DNA from: Stutzerimonas stutzeri
GTDB taxonomy: Bacteria > Pseudomonadota > Gammaproteobacteria > Pseudomonadales > Pseudomonadaceae
Direction of reading: 5' to 3'
Length of the DNA stretch: 64,000 nt
Assembly (NCBI RefSeq): GCF_019090095.1
Contig: NZ_JAGQFP010000002.1
Coordinates: 1,922,001-1,986,000, forward strand
Under the pieces are notes generated by a model. That model saw nothing but the letters and a program-made list of their open reading frames with translations, was not told where the DNA came from and did no database searches. Positions 16,623 through 24,786 of the stretch are shown piece by piece. The translations under genes were made by a program, and so were the position numbers. The stretch's first letter is position 1, and each line of letters starts with the position of its first letter.

Positions 16623-17810
16623 ATGTCGACTGATTCGCTCGATGGCGCCCACCTCAAGCGCGGAACGCCCGCCTATCGCCGGGCAACGCTGGCGTTGTTC
16701 TGTGCCGGTTTCGCTACCTTCGCCATCCTTTATTGTGTGCAGCCGCTGCTGCCCTTGCTGGCCTCGCATTTCTCGGTTTCGGCGGCCAGCAGCAGCCTGG
16801 CGTTGTCATTGACCACCTTGTCCCTCGCCGTGTGCCTGCTGGTCTCCGGTGGTCTGGCGGAGAGCTGGGGGCGCAAACGGGTCATGGGGCTTGCGTTGGG
16901 GTTGGCCTGCCTGCTTGGAGTGGCCTGCGCCGCGGTGGAATCCTGGACGCTGCTGCTGGTGCTGAGGGCGCTGCTGGGGCTCGCGCTCAGCGGATTGCCT
17001 GCCCTGGCGATGGCTTATGTCGGCGAGGAATTCGATCCCGAATCGCTTCCTGCCGCGATGGGCTTGTACATCGGCGGGACGGCGCTCGGCGGGCTGTTGG
17101 GGCGGTTGTTGTCCGGGCTGCTGAGCGATATCGGCGGCTGGCAACTCGCCCTGGGCGGGATTGCCGGCCTCGGGATGGTGGCACTTGGTTCGTTCGTCTG
17201 GTTGCTGCCGCCCTCGCGGCATTTCAAGGCGCAACCCTTATCGCTGCAAGGGCTGCTCGCCAACTTCGCTCGACATCTGAGCAATCCCGTTCTGCGCGCA
17301 CTGTTCCTGCAGGCGTTTCTGCTGATGGGTGGCTTCGTTGCCCTGTTCAATTACATCGGCTTCCGCCTGGCGGCGGCGCCGTTCAGCCTGTCATCGACGG
17401 TGATCGGCTTGCTGTTCGTCGTCTATCTGGCCGGCATCTTCAGTGCCGGTTGGGCAGGGCGTCTGGTACCGCGATTCGGGGCCAGGACCGTACTCCAGGC
17501 GGGTGTCGGTCTGATGCTGCTAGGAGTTGGGTTGTGCGCCACCCCGTGGTTGGTGGCTATCGTCATCGGTCTGGGGTTGTTCACGCTGGGTTTCTTCGCC
17601 GCGCACGCGGTAGCCAGCGGGCAGGTCGGCATTCATGCCAAGGGGGCCAAGGCGCAGGCTTCGGCGCTGTATCTGTGTGCCTACTACCTGGGGTCCAGCG
17701 TGGTGGGCTATGCCGCGGGCTATGTCTGGGAACAGGCCGGCTGGCTGCCGCTGATGGCGGTGCTCGCAGCGTTGTTCGTAGTTGCCGCCTGGCGGGCCCG
17801 ATCCCTGTGA
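16623..17810 (+). CDS. MFS transporter of the YnfM/arabinose-efflux-like type
   Basis: This 395-residue inner-membrane transporter has twelve predicted hydrophobic segments and the loop 2-3 motif GGLAESWGRKRVM of drug/sugar exporters. The N-terminal RATLALFCAGFATFAILYCVQPLLP is characteristic of YnfM-like proteins. The substrate is unknown. It is transcribed away from napE and ends 12 bases before the sprT gene, which converges on it. Confidence 0.85.
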   Translation: MSTDSLDGAHLKRGTPAYRRATLALFCAGFATFAILYCVQPLLPLLASHFSVSAASSSLALSLTTLSLAVCLLVSGGLAESWGRKRVMGLALGLACLLGVACAAVESWTLLLVLRALLGLALSGLPALAMAYVGEEFDPESLPAAMGLYIGGTALGGLLGRLLSGLLSDIGGWQLALGGIAGLGMVALGSFVWLLPPSRHFKAQPLSLQGLLANFARHLSNPVLRALFLQAFLLMGGFVALFNYIGFRLAAAPFSLSSTVIGLLFVVYLAGIFSAGWAGRLVPRFGARTVLQAGVGLMLLGVGLCATPWLVAIVIGLGLFTLGFFAAHAVASGQVGIHAKGAKAQASALYLCAYYLGSSVVGYAAGYVWEQAGWLPLMAVLAALFVVAAWRARSL

Positions 17811-17822
17811 GCGGCGACTGAG

Positions 17823-18317
17823 CTATTCGAGCCGATGCTCGCCGCTGAACACCAGCGTCGTACGGCAGCTACGACAGAAATAACGCCGTCCTTTACGCAC
17901 CAGTGCATGCCGCTGCGCGGTGAAGGGAAAATCCTGACCGCTGCAGGCACAGCGGTAGATATAGCGACTGACCGGGCGACGGCTGACTTCATAGGTATGG
18001 CAGCGATCAGGCACCAGCTCGTAGACGCCGCGCATTATCAGTTGCCACTCCTCGCCATGCGGCCGAATCCCGCCACCGAACATCTGATGCGCGACCAGGT
18101 GGGCCACTTCGTGAGCGACGGTCTGCTTGAGGAAGTGCTCGCGATTTTCTCGGTACAGCTGGGCGTTGAACCGCAACAGGTTGGAATGGAGGTGCGCGAC
18201 GCCGGCTTTCTGCCCGCGTAGCTTGAAGCTGATTTGCGGGCGTTCGAAGCGTCGATTGAAAAAGGTTTCAGCCAGTTGGTAGCAGGCCTCAACACGGGCG
18301 TGAAGCTGTTCGGGCAT
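17823..18317 (-). CDS. sprT: SprT-like zinc metalloprotease-fold protein
   Basis: This 164-residue SprT-domain protein contains the zinc signature HEVAH (QTVAHEVAHLVAHQMFGG) and a C-terminal paired-cysteine zinc ribbon (CACSGQ and CRSC). The bacterial role is poorly known; eukaryotic Spartan relatives degrade DNA-protein crosslinks, which cannot be assumed here. The ATG at 18317 is chosen because GGAGG is just upstream and SprT proteins begin with MPEQL. It reads towards the MFS gene. Confidence 0.88.
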   Translation of the reverse strand: MPEQLHARVEACYQLAETFFNRRFERPQISFKLRGQKAGVAHLHSNLLRFNAQLYRENREHFLKQTVAHEVAHLVAHQMFGGGIRPHGEEWQLIMRGVYELVPDRCHTYEVSRRPVSRYIYRCACSGQDFPFTAQRHALVRKGRRYFCRSCRTTLVFSGEHRLE

Positions 18318-18371
18318 AGGGCCTCCGAAGAAGCCCGGAATTATGCCCCAACGCGCCAGCCTGACAACCAT

Positions 18372-19037
18372 TCAGCGACTGCCGGGTTCCTCCTGCGGAC
18401 GCTCCTCCTGGATACCGTAGCTCTGGTTCTGCTGCACGGTCCGCTCGTAGTTCGGTTCGAGCGAAAACGTCCAAAACGAGATCATGCTGACCAGCACGGA
18501 CACCAGCACGAGCAACGCGACGCCCCAGATCGAGCTGGCGTACAGAAAACTCTGCGAGTGCCGCTGGCGCATGAAGGCGGGCAGGCCAGTGAACAGGAGG
18601 TAGGTGGAGTAGATGCCGGCGATCAGCAGGACGATGGCAGCAAACCAGCGATTCGGGTACAGGCCGGTTACACCGGCGACGAGAAATGGCGTGATCACGT
18701 ACGCGACGAAGCCGATGCACTGGTTCAGGTTCGGACGCACATCGAAGGCGCGCGCCATCCAGTGTACGAAGACGCCCATGATGGCCGTGCCGATGACGAT
18801 GGTGACGTACAACAGCAGGCACAGTTGAAAGGCACTGGCGAAATCGAGTCTGACCCGCTCCGCATCCACCAGGCTCCAGCCCACCAACGTAACCCCGATG
18901 AACAGGCAGACGCTGGGAATCAAGGCCAGCGACAGCAGGTGCATCAGGTAGTGCAGGCTATGGGCGTCCTCTTTCTGGCGAATGGTTTCCCAGGCGCGAT
19001 CCGGCCGGGTGAACAAGCTGATGAATTCTGGGGTCAT
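18372..19037 (-). CDS. Yip1-family (DUF1282) membrane protein, first copy
   Basis: This 221-residue inner-membrane protein has about five hydrophobic segments. It shares a layout with the next gene: a cytoplasmic N-terminus ending in RPDRAWETI, then MARAFDVRPNLNQC and a terminal hydrophobic pair. The Asp/Pro-rich kink before the Cys (NQCIGFVAYVITPFLVAG) is conserved in the family. The C-terminal tail is charged and probably cytoplasmic. Function is unknown. Confidence 0.7.
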   Translation of the reverse strand: MTPEFISLFTRPDRAWETIRQKEDAHSLHYLMHLLSLALIPSVCLFIGVTLVGWSLVDAERVRLDFASAFQLCLLLYVTIVIGTAIMGVFVHWMARAFDVRPNLNQCIGFVAYVITPFLVAGVTGLYPNRWFAAIVLLIAGIYSTYLLFTGLPAFMRQRHSQSFLYASSIWGVALLVLVSVLVSMISFWTFSLEPNYERTVQQNQSYGIQEERPQEEPGSR

Positions 19038-19205
19038 GGGAGCCTCCTGAGGCCGATGCTTGAGCGCTGTTATTGCTGATATAGACGCTCACGCTCGATA
19101 GGGATTCAAAACCATGACCGTTGGCTGGCTGCTGGGCGCAACGCGACGCCCATCTCTGTCGTGGCCGGGAGAGGTGAACCACCGTATGAATTGCCCGCGC
19201 GCAAA

Positions 19206-19236
19206 GAAAAGCCGGCGTGAGCGATCACGCCGGCGG
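19206..19236 (-). terminator. intrinsic terminator after the Yip1-family gene at 19255-19854
   Basis: GCCGGCGTGA and TCACGCCGGC form a perfect 10-base-pair stem around a GCGA loop. On the minus strand it is followed by TTTTCTTT. It lies 19 bases past the stop of the 19255-19854 gene. Confidence 0.82.
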
Positions 19237-19254
19237 CAAAGAGAGACGGCTAGG

Positions 19255-19854
19255 TTAGCGGACGTACATCGGGCCGACGCCCATCCCCCACATGATCACC
19301 GACAGCGCAATGATGGCGACCAGGACGACCAGGCCGACCGCCAGAATCGAGCTTGAGAACAGAAAGCCCTCATCCGATGGGATGTTCATGAACGTCGGTA
19401 AGCCGACATAGAGCAGATAAGCGGTATAGCAGATGGCCGCCGTACCGACGATCATCCCCAGCCAGATGTGCGGATAGAGCGCCGCCAGCCCGCCGACGAA
19501 CAGCGGCGTAGCCGTGTAGGCCGCGAACACGATGCACTGCACCAGGGTCGGGCTGGCATCGTAGGTGCGTGACATCCAGTGAATGAAAGCACCCATGACC
19601 GCGACGCCCGCGAGCATCGCGAGGTAGGAGAGCAGGGTGAGTTGCATTGCGCTGCCTTCGGTAAGCTTCACCGCTTCGCCGCCGCCGATGCTCCAACCGA
19701 CCTGGGTAGTGCCAATGAATGCCGATATGGCGGGTATTGCTGCCAGCACCATGACCTCTCCGAGGTGCAGGTGGCCAACCTTGCGTTCTTCTCCAGTGAT
19801 TTCCTGCCATTCCTGGCCAGGGTGAGCAAAGAGTCCCCAAACGTGATTGATCAT
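19255..19854 (-). CDS. Yip1-family (DUF1282) membrane protein, second copy
   Basis: This 199-residue paralogue of the neighbouring Yip1-family protein shares GQEWQEI (aligned to AWETI), the IHWMSRTYDASPTLVQC block and the GLPTFM segment. About five membrane segments are predicted. The pair probably arose by tandem duplication. Separate terminators and a 217-base gap suggest independent transcription. Function is unknown. Confidence 0.72.
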   Translation of the reverse strand: MINHVWGLFAHPGQEWQEITGEERKVGHLHLGEVMVLAAIPAISAFIGTTQVGWSIGGGEAVKLTEGSAMQLTLLSYLAMLAGVAVMGAFIHWMSRTYDASPTLVQCIVFAAYTATPLFVGGLAALYPHIWLGMIVGTAAICYTAYLLYVGLPTFMNIPSDEGFLFSSSILAVGLVVLVAIIALSVIMWGMGVGPMYVR

Positions 19855-19992
19855 GCCAGCGTCTCCTCAGTCTTGGAGGGTCGCTTCGCCTGGCGTGCCG
19901 TCAGTTGGACGGGCGTGCGACCTTAAGTCGCAGTATAGGAACTCGGCGATACAGCGCACCGGGGTCGGTTAGAGCAATTGGAAGCTATCGGG

Positions 19993-20619
19993 TCAGCGGT
20001 AATAGCGTTCCAATATTTCCATTGCCAGATTGATCGATTGCAGCCGCGCCGTACTGCCGCCCCGATCCGGATGATGAATGCTGACCAACTGGCGATAGCG
20101 GCGTTTGATGACGTGCAGCGTCAACGACGCGGCGTCGCGATCCAGCTCGAACAGTTCCAGGGCTGCGCGTTTCTGTTCCGGGTCCCAGCCGCCACTCGTC
20201 TCGACCTGATCGCCGCGCATCCTCGACCAGAAGCTGGCCAGCAGGCGTTCCACTTCCGCCTCGTCGGTATCGCGCAGGTTGCTCATGTCCAGGTAGTACT
20301 CGCGCAGCGGATCGTTTTCGACGATGCCACTGGCGCCGGCTACGTAGGGCTGCAGGCTTATGCTCAGCGGAGAGATCTGCAGGCTGTGGCTGGCTTCGCC
20401 CCACAACTGATCGCGAAGCCGGTATAGCGCGTTGAAGACCAGAAAATGCGTGCGATACAGCACCAGCTTGTCGAGTAACGGCAGGTTGGGGATGTGCGTG
20501 CTGTGGCGGGCCTTGAGCTGCTGAATCAGCTGGTATTCGCTGCAGCCCTCCGGCTGTTCTCGCAGCAATACGAATATCTGCTCGGCCAGATCCATCTGTG
20601 GTTCGAGGTCTTCGTTCAT
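19993..20619 (-). CDS. DnaJ-related protein with a C-terminal J-domain
   Basis: This 208-residue protein has an N-terminal DnaJ-related region (PLLDKLVLYRTHFLVFNALYRLRDQL) and a C-terminal J-domain from about 160. The J-domain carries the catalytic HPD (IHHPDRGG) that stimulates DnaK ATPase. It is a likely specialised DnaK co-chaperone; clients are unknown. The ATG at 20619 is used because the upstream extension is not typical. It starts divergently from ttcA. Confidence 0.82.
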   Translation of the reverse strand: MNEDLEPQMDLAEQIFVLLREQPEGCSEYQLIQQLKARHSTHIPNLPLLDKLVLYRTHFLVFNALYRLRDQLWGEASHSLQISPLSISLQPYVAGASGIVENDPLREYYLDMSNLRDTDEAEVERLLASFWSRMRGDQVETSGGWDPEQKRAALELFELDRDAASLTLHVIKRRYRQLVSIHHPDRGGSTARLQSINLAMEILERYYR

Positions 20620-20732
20620 GTGCGCTAGCCTAGCACAGGGCCAGCAGTGCAAAGAGCCGGATCGATGGGGTGGGGCGCGCCGTGCTTTGCGCGTAAAATG
20701 CCCGCCTTTCGCATCTCACCCGGACACCAGAC

Positions 20733-21557
20733 ATGGGCAACCTTTCGGTCAACCAGAACAAACTGCAGAAGCGCCTGCGCCGCCTTGCCGGCGAGGCGGT
20801 CACCGATTTCAACATGATCGAAGAGGGCGACAAGGTCATGGTTTGCCTGTCCGGCGGCAAGGACAGCTACACCATGCTCGACGTCCTGCTGTACCTGCAG
20901 AAGGTCGCGCCCATCAAGTTCGAAATCGTCGCGGTCAACATGGACCAGAAGCAGCCGGGCTTCCCCGAGCACGTGCTGCCGGCCTACCTCGAATCGATCG
21001 GCGTCGAGTATCACATCGTCGAGAAGGACACCTACTCGGTGGTCAAGGAGAAGATCCCGGAAGGCAAGACCACCTGTTCGCTGTGCTCGCGCCTGCGTCG
21101 CGGCACGCTCTATACCTTTGCTGACGAAATCGGCGCGACCAAGATGGCCCTAGGGCACCATCGCGACGATATCCTCGAAACCTTCTTCCTCAACATGTTC
21201 TACGGCGGCACGCTCAAGGCCATGCCGCCCAAGCTGCTCTCCGATGATGGCCGTAACGTGGTGATTCGCCCGCTGGCCTATTGCAGCGAAGCCGACATCG
21301 AAGCCTATTCGCAGATGAAGGCATTCCCGATCATCCCCTGCAACCTCTGTGGCTCGCAGGAGAACCTGCAGCGCCAGGTAGTCAAGGAGATGCTGCAGGA
21401 GTGGGAGCGCAAGTCGCCGGGTCGCGTCGAGATCATGTTCCGCGCGCTGCAGAATGTGGTGCCCTCGCAATTGGCTGACCGCAACCTCTTCGACTTCGCC
21501 AGCCTGCGCATCGACAACGATGCCACGCCGCGTTTTGTCGACGTGATGAGCCTGTAA
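20733..21557 (+). CDS. ttcA: tRNA 2-thiocytidine(32) synthetase TtcA
   Basis: TtcA thiolates cytidine 32 of certain tRNAs using ATP and an iron-sulphur cluster. The 274-residue protein has the PP-loop SGGKDS at 40-45, the first pair C115/C118 in CSLC and a second CNLC at 203-206, as in the family. GHHRDD near 141 is conserved. A TAAAAT -10-like hexamer lies about 35 bases before the ATG. The leader of the DAHP synthase begins about 70 bases after its stop. Confidence 0.96.
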   Translation: MGNLSVNQNKLQKRLRRLAGEAVTDFNMIEEGDKVMVCLSGGKDSYTMLDVLLYLQKVAPIKFEIVAVNMDQKQPGFPEHVLPAYLESIGVEYHIVEKDTYSVVKEKIPEGKTTCSLCSRLRRGTLYTFADEIGATKMALGHHRDDILETFFLNMFYGGTLKAMPPKLLSDDGRNVVIRPLAYCSEADIEAYSQMKAFPIIPCNLCGSQENLQRQVVKEMLQEWERKSPGRVEIMFRALQNVVPSQLADRNLFDFASLRIDNDATPRFVDVMSL

Positions 21558-21576
21558 GGGCAGTGGCAAGCCGAGC

Positions 21577-21605
21577 TTGCGGCTTGCCGCTCGCCACAGT
21601 ATGGT
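21577..21605 (+). promoter_or_regulatory. candidate promoter for the aromatic leader transcript
   Basis: TTGCGG at 21577-21582 is followed 17 bases later by TATGGT at 21600-21605. Transcription would start near 21612, just before the Shine-Dalgarno of the leader ORF. The -35 lies inside a 9-base-pair hairpin (21565-21588) behind ttcA that could also end ttcA transcription. The match is only moderate. Confidence 0.35.
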
Positions 21606-21627
21606 GAATGCCATTCAGGAGTTCGCT

Positions 21628-21756
21628 ATGACCCTCAGCCTCGCTTCCCTTTCTCATGTAAACGCCGGTGCCGTGCGCGCCGCGTCGTTGCGTGGGCAGG
21701 TGATCGCCGCTGACGGTTATTACTTTGGGTATTGGTTTAGCCACAGGCGCGCCTGA
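21628..21756 (+). CDS. aromatic leader peptide (42 aa) of the DAHP synthase attenuator
   Basis: A 42-codon ORF has AGGAG six bases before its ATG. Its codons 31-37 read YYFGYWF (TAT TAC TTT GGG TAT TGG TTT), a dense run of Tyr, Phe and Trp codons near its end. That is the hallmark of leader peptides for aromatic biosynthesis genes. Stalling at these codons when aromatic charged tRNAs are scarce would change the fold of the following RNA. The stop at 21754-21756 lies inside a hairpin (21749-21755 with 21763-21769). That hairpin is mutually exclusive with another (21765-21772 with 21780-21788). A terminator follows 49 bases later. It is too short for ordinary gene finders, and I believe it is real. 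Confidence 0.82.
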   Translation: MTLSLASLSHVNAGAVRAASLRGQVIAADGYYFGYWFSHRRA

Positions 21757-21804
21757 TACCCACAGGCGCCCTAGCAAGCAGGGTCGCCACCAGAGCAGTT
21801 TTCG

Positions 21805-21846
21805 AACCCCCGGTCGGCCACCCGACCGGGGGTTTTGTTTTTTTTG
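21805..21846 (+). terminator. intrinsic terminator/attenuator before the DAHP synthase
   Basis: AACCCCCGGTCGG (21805-21817) pairs perfectly with CCGACCGGGGGTT (21822-21834) around a 4-base loop, then TTTTGTTTTTTTT follows. Its position between the leader peptide and the structural gene makes it the likely attenuator. Confidence 0.9.
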
Positions 21847-21880
21847 GCCTTAACAGGCCACTCGCACCGAGGACAACAGC

Positions 21881-21982
21881 ATGTACCGCTACCGCAACGA
21901 TGACCGCACCTACCACTATGACTGGCGATTTAGCCGCTTCTGTGCCGCCGCACCGACACCCATAGACCGAACACTTCGCTAG
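21881..21982 (+). CDS. second aromatic-rich leader peptide (33 aa), downstream of the terminator
   Basis: A 33-codon ORF starts at ATG 21881 with a strong GAGGA seven bases upstream and stops 45 bases before the DAHP synthase start. Its first 20 codons include four Tyr, one Trp and two Phe (MYRYRN ... YHYDWRFSRF), far above the frequency expected by chance. A hairpin (21989-21994 with 22000-22005) lies between its stop and the synthase Shine-Dalgarno. It may add a second, translational, layer of control. I do not know of a described equivalent; function is inference. Confidence 0.65.
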   Translation: MYRYRNDDRTYHYDWRFSRFCAAAPTPIDRTLR

Positions 21983-22027
21983 CGCCGACGCGGCAGACCG
22001 CCGCGCCGGCCACAGGACCGCCAGATC

Positions 22028-23098
22028 ATGAACGCATCCACTTCCGCTTCCCGTGCCATCGATACCCCCGTTGCCAGCCCTGCCCGACGCAGCGCTCAAC
22101 CCCTGCCCAGCCCCGCCGTCTTGCGCCAGCGCCTGCCTCTTGACGCCATTCTTGCTGACCGCATCCAGACCGATCGCGACGCTATTCGCGCCATCCTCGA
22201 CGGCCGCGACCCGCGCCTGCTGGTCGTGGTCGGACCCTGTTCGCTGCACGATCCGGCCGCTGCGCTTGAATACGCCGAGCGCCTTGCCGAGCTGGCGCCT
22301 CAGGTCGACGATCAATTACTGCTGGTCATGCGCGCTTATGTCGAAAAACCACGCACGACCATCGGCTGGAAAGGGCTGGTCTACGACCCTCATCTCGACG
22401 GTAGCGGCGACATGGCCGAGGGGCTGCACCTGTCGCGGCGGTTGATGCTGGATATTCTCGAGCGTGGCCTGCCGATCGCGACCGAACTGCTCCAGCCGCT
22501 GGCAGCGGGCTATTTCGATGATCTGTTGGGCTGGGCGGCGATCGGCGCACGAACCAGTGAATCGCAGATCCATCGCGAGCTGGTCAGTGGCTTGGATCTG
22601 CCGGTAGGCTTCAAGAACGGCACCGACGGCAGCCTGGGGGTCGCTTGCGATGCCATGCGGTCGGCCGAGCACGCGCATCGTCACTTTGGCATCGATGATC
22701 TCGGCCACCCGGCCCTGTTGCAGACCCGTGGCAACCCGGACGTTCACCTGGTGCTGCGTGGCGGGCACGCCGGCCCGAATCACGATCCGCAAAGCGTTGC
22801 GATCGCGCGGGCCGCATTGCAACGCCAGGGTATCGCGCCGCGGATCATGGTCGATTGCAGTCATGCCAACAGCGGCAAGGACCCGCGCCGCCAGCCGGAC
22901 GTGCTCGACTCGGTGATCGATCAGCGCCTGGCGGGCGAGTCCAGCCTGCGCGGGGTCATGCTCGAAAGCCATCTGTTCGACGGGTGTCAGCCACTGTCCG
23001 GTGAGTTGCGCTATGGCGTATCGGTGACCGATGGCTGCCTGGGCTGGAAGGCTACCGCGCAGGCGCTGCGTCAGGCCGCAGACCGGCTGCGCCGCTAA
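22028..23098 (+). CDS. 3-deoxy-7-phosphoheptulonate (DAHP) synthase, class I
   Basis: This enzyme condenses phosphoenolpyruvate with erythrose 4-phosphate, the first step of the shikimate pathway to Phe, Tyr and Trp. The 356-residue protein carries the class I motifs GPCSLHD, AYVEKPRTTIGWKG, the GFKNGTDG lysine loop, and the metal-binding DCSHANSGK. Length and motif order are those of the aroF/aroG family; which feedback type it is cannot be judged here. The start ATG has AGGA 10 bases ahead. Transcription is probably governed by the aromatic attenuator upstream, so transcript level should respond to aromatic amino-acid supply. Confidence 0.95.
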   Translation: MNASTSASRAIDTPVASPARRSAQPLPSPAVLRQRLPLDAILADRIQTDRDAIRAILDGRDPRLLVVVGPCSLHDPAAALEYAERLAELAPQVDDQLLLVMRAYVEKPRTTIGWKGLVYDPHLDGSGDMAEGLHLSRRLMLDILERGLPIATELLQPLAAGYFDDLLGWAAIGARTSESQIHRELVSGLDLPVGFKNGTDGSLGVACDAMRSAEHAHRHFGIDDLGHPALLQTRGNPDVHLVLRGGHAGPNHDPQSVAIARAALQRQGIAPRIMVDCSHANSGKDPRRQPDVLDSVIDQRLAGESSLRGVMLESHLFDGCQPLSGELRYGVSVTDGCLGWKATAQALRQAADRLRR

Positions 23099-23193
23099 CT
23101 TGACCGAGCCCGACAGTGACGGTCGGGCTTGCCGTCCCGGGGCCGTGGCGGGCACCCTATGGGGTTCGTTTCGATCGAGGTTTGAGCGCCCAC

Positions 23194-23865
23194 ATGCGTG
23201 ACTACAAATGGCTGCACGAATACTGCCTCAACCGTTTTGGTTCGGCGTCGGCCCTGGAAAACCGGCTGCCCAGGCCGAACACCGCCGACGAACTGCGGGC
23301 CATTCCCGACGATCGCTATCTCTCGTTGATCAGTCTTCGAATCTTCCGGGCGGGGCTCAAGCACAGCCTGGTGGATGCCAAATGGCCGGCCTTCGAGGAG
23401 GTGTTCTTCCGCTTCGACCCGGAGAAGCTGGTGCTCATGGGCGGTGAGCATATCGAGCGGCTGATGCAGGACCCGCGCATCATTCGCCACCTGGGCAAGC
23501 TCAAGAGCGTGCCGCGCAACGCGCAGTTCGTCCTCGACGTGGCGAAGGAGCACGGCAGTTTCGGCAACTTGATCGCTGACTGGCCGGTGACCGATATCGT
23601 TGGGCTATGGCGCTATCTCGCCAAGAAGGGCAGCCAGCTCGGCGGCCTCTCGGCGCCACGCCTGCTGCGGATGGCCGGCAAGGACACCTTCATTCCCAGC
23701 AACGATGTCGTCGCCGCGCTCAAGGCGCAAGAAATCGTCGACAAGGTTCCCAGCAGTCAGCGTGACCAAGCGGCGGTGCAGGCTGCATTCAACCAGTGGC
23801 ATCACGAGAGTGGCCGGCCGATGTGCCAGCTGTCGGCCATGCTGGCGTTCACCGTCAATCACTGA
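23194..23865 (+). CDS. DNA-3-methyladenine glycosylase I family protein
   Basis: This 223-residue helix-hairpin-helix glycosylase of the Tag family would remove alkylated adenine from DNA. It shows GLKHSLVDAKWPAFEEVFFRFD, typical of Tag-like proteins (substrate-pocket region), and IRHLGKLKSVPRNAQFVLD. The N-terminus MRDYKWLHEYCLNRFG differs from the classical MQRCxW form, so it belongs to a divergent subgroup. The ATG at 23194 is preferred over longer starts. It precedes the sirtuin gene by 90 bases. Confidence 0.8.
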   Translation: MRDYKWLHEYCLNRFGSASALENRLPRPNTADELRAIPDDRYLSLISLRIFRAGLKHSLVDAKWPAFEEVFFRFDPEKLVLMGGEHIERLMQDPRIIRHLGKLKSVPRNAQFVLDVAKEHGSFGNLIADWPVTDIVGLWRYLAKKGSQLGGLSAPRLLRMAGKDTFIPSNDVVAALKAQEIVDKVPSSQRDQAAVQAAFNQWHHESGRPMCQLSAMLAFTVNH

Positions 23866-23955
23866 GGCGCAGCGTATGCATCGAAGTGTTCGTCGCTTGG
23901 CTCCCTCAAGGGGGCTTGTGCTTCGAGACCGCCACGCGAAAGAGGAGGCGTAACG

Positions 23956-24723
23956 ATGAGCAGCGCGGTGCAACGGGCGGCCGAAGCGCTACGGCAAGCC
24001 GAACGCATTCTCTTTATCACCGGCGCCGGGCTTTCCGCCGATTCCGGCCTGCCGACCTATCGGGGCGTTGGCGGGCTTTACAACGGGCGCACCGAAGAGG
24101 GTCTGCCGATCGAGATGGCGCTGTCCGGGCCCATGCTTGAGCGCGATCCAGGGTTGTGCTGGAAATACCTCGCCGAGATCGGGCGCGCCTGCCTGGCCGG
24201 ACAACCCAACGCCGGACACGTGGCGATCGCCGAACTGCAGAACCGGAAGCCAGGTTGCTGGGTCCTGACCCAAAATGTGGACGGCTATCACCGCGCGGCC
24301 GGAAGCCCCGCGCAGCGCCTGATCGAGATTCACGGCACGCTTGCACCCTTGTTCTGCATGAGCTGCGGCCGGGAAAGCGCCGAATTGGCAGAGCATCTGT
24401 CGACGTCGCTGCCGCCACGTTGCGCCCACTGTCGCGGCGTGCTTCGACCGCCCGTGGTGTTGTTCGAGGAGATGTTGCCGCAGCAAGCGCTGGCTCGTTT
24501 GCAGAGCGAGCTGCAGACAGGCTTCGATGCGGCGGTCGCGATCGGCACCTCTGCCAGTTTCGCCTATATCGTCGAGCCCCTGTTGCAGGTGCGAAACAGC
24601 GGCGGATTTACGGCTCAGATCGACCCCAGTGCCAGCGAATTGTCGCTTTTGGTCGATCTACATATCGCCGGGGCCGCCGCTGACGTTTTGCCGCACCTCA
24701 TTCGTCACATTTTGGGCAATTGA
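23956..24723 (+). CDS. NAD-dependent protein deacylase (sirtuin)
   Basis: This 255-residue SIR2-family enzyme removes acyl groups from lysines using NAD. It shows the NAD pocket GAGLSADSGLPTYR (23-36), the TQNVDGYH motif, the catalytic His in EIHGTL and a four-cysteine zinc module (CMSC ... CAHC). The fold is complete. It cannot be typed as cobB with certainty, and that name is avoided because the cobalamin gene cobB is also in the window. Confidence 0.9.
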   Translation: MSSAVQRAAEALRQAERILFITGAGLSADSGLPTYRGVGGLYNGRTEEGLPIEMALSGPMLERDPGLCWKYLAEIGRACLAGQPNAGHVAIAELQNRKPGCWVLTQNVDGYHRAAGSPAQRLIEIHGTLAPLFCMSCGRESAELAEHLSTSLPPRCAHCRGVLRPPVVLFEEMLPQQALARLQSELQTGFDAAVAIGTSASFAYIVEPLLQVRNSGGFTAQIDPSASELSLLVDLHIAGAAADVLPHLIRHILGN

Positions 24724-24786
24724 ATTTGCTCATCGATACGACAGCAGGCATAGTTCCGCCACTTCGACTTCCCGACGTCCCGTGTT

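Noticed and set aside
22028..23098. Naming the DAHP synthase aroF, aroG or aroH
   Set aside because: The feedback type cannot be assigned from the motifs I can read; only the family is certain.
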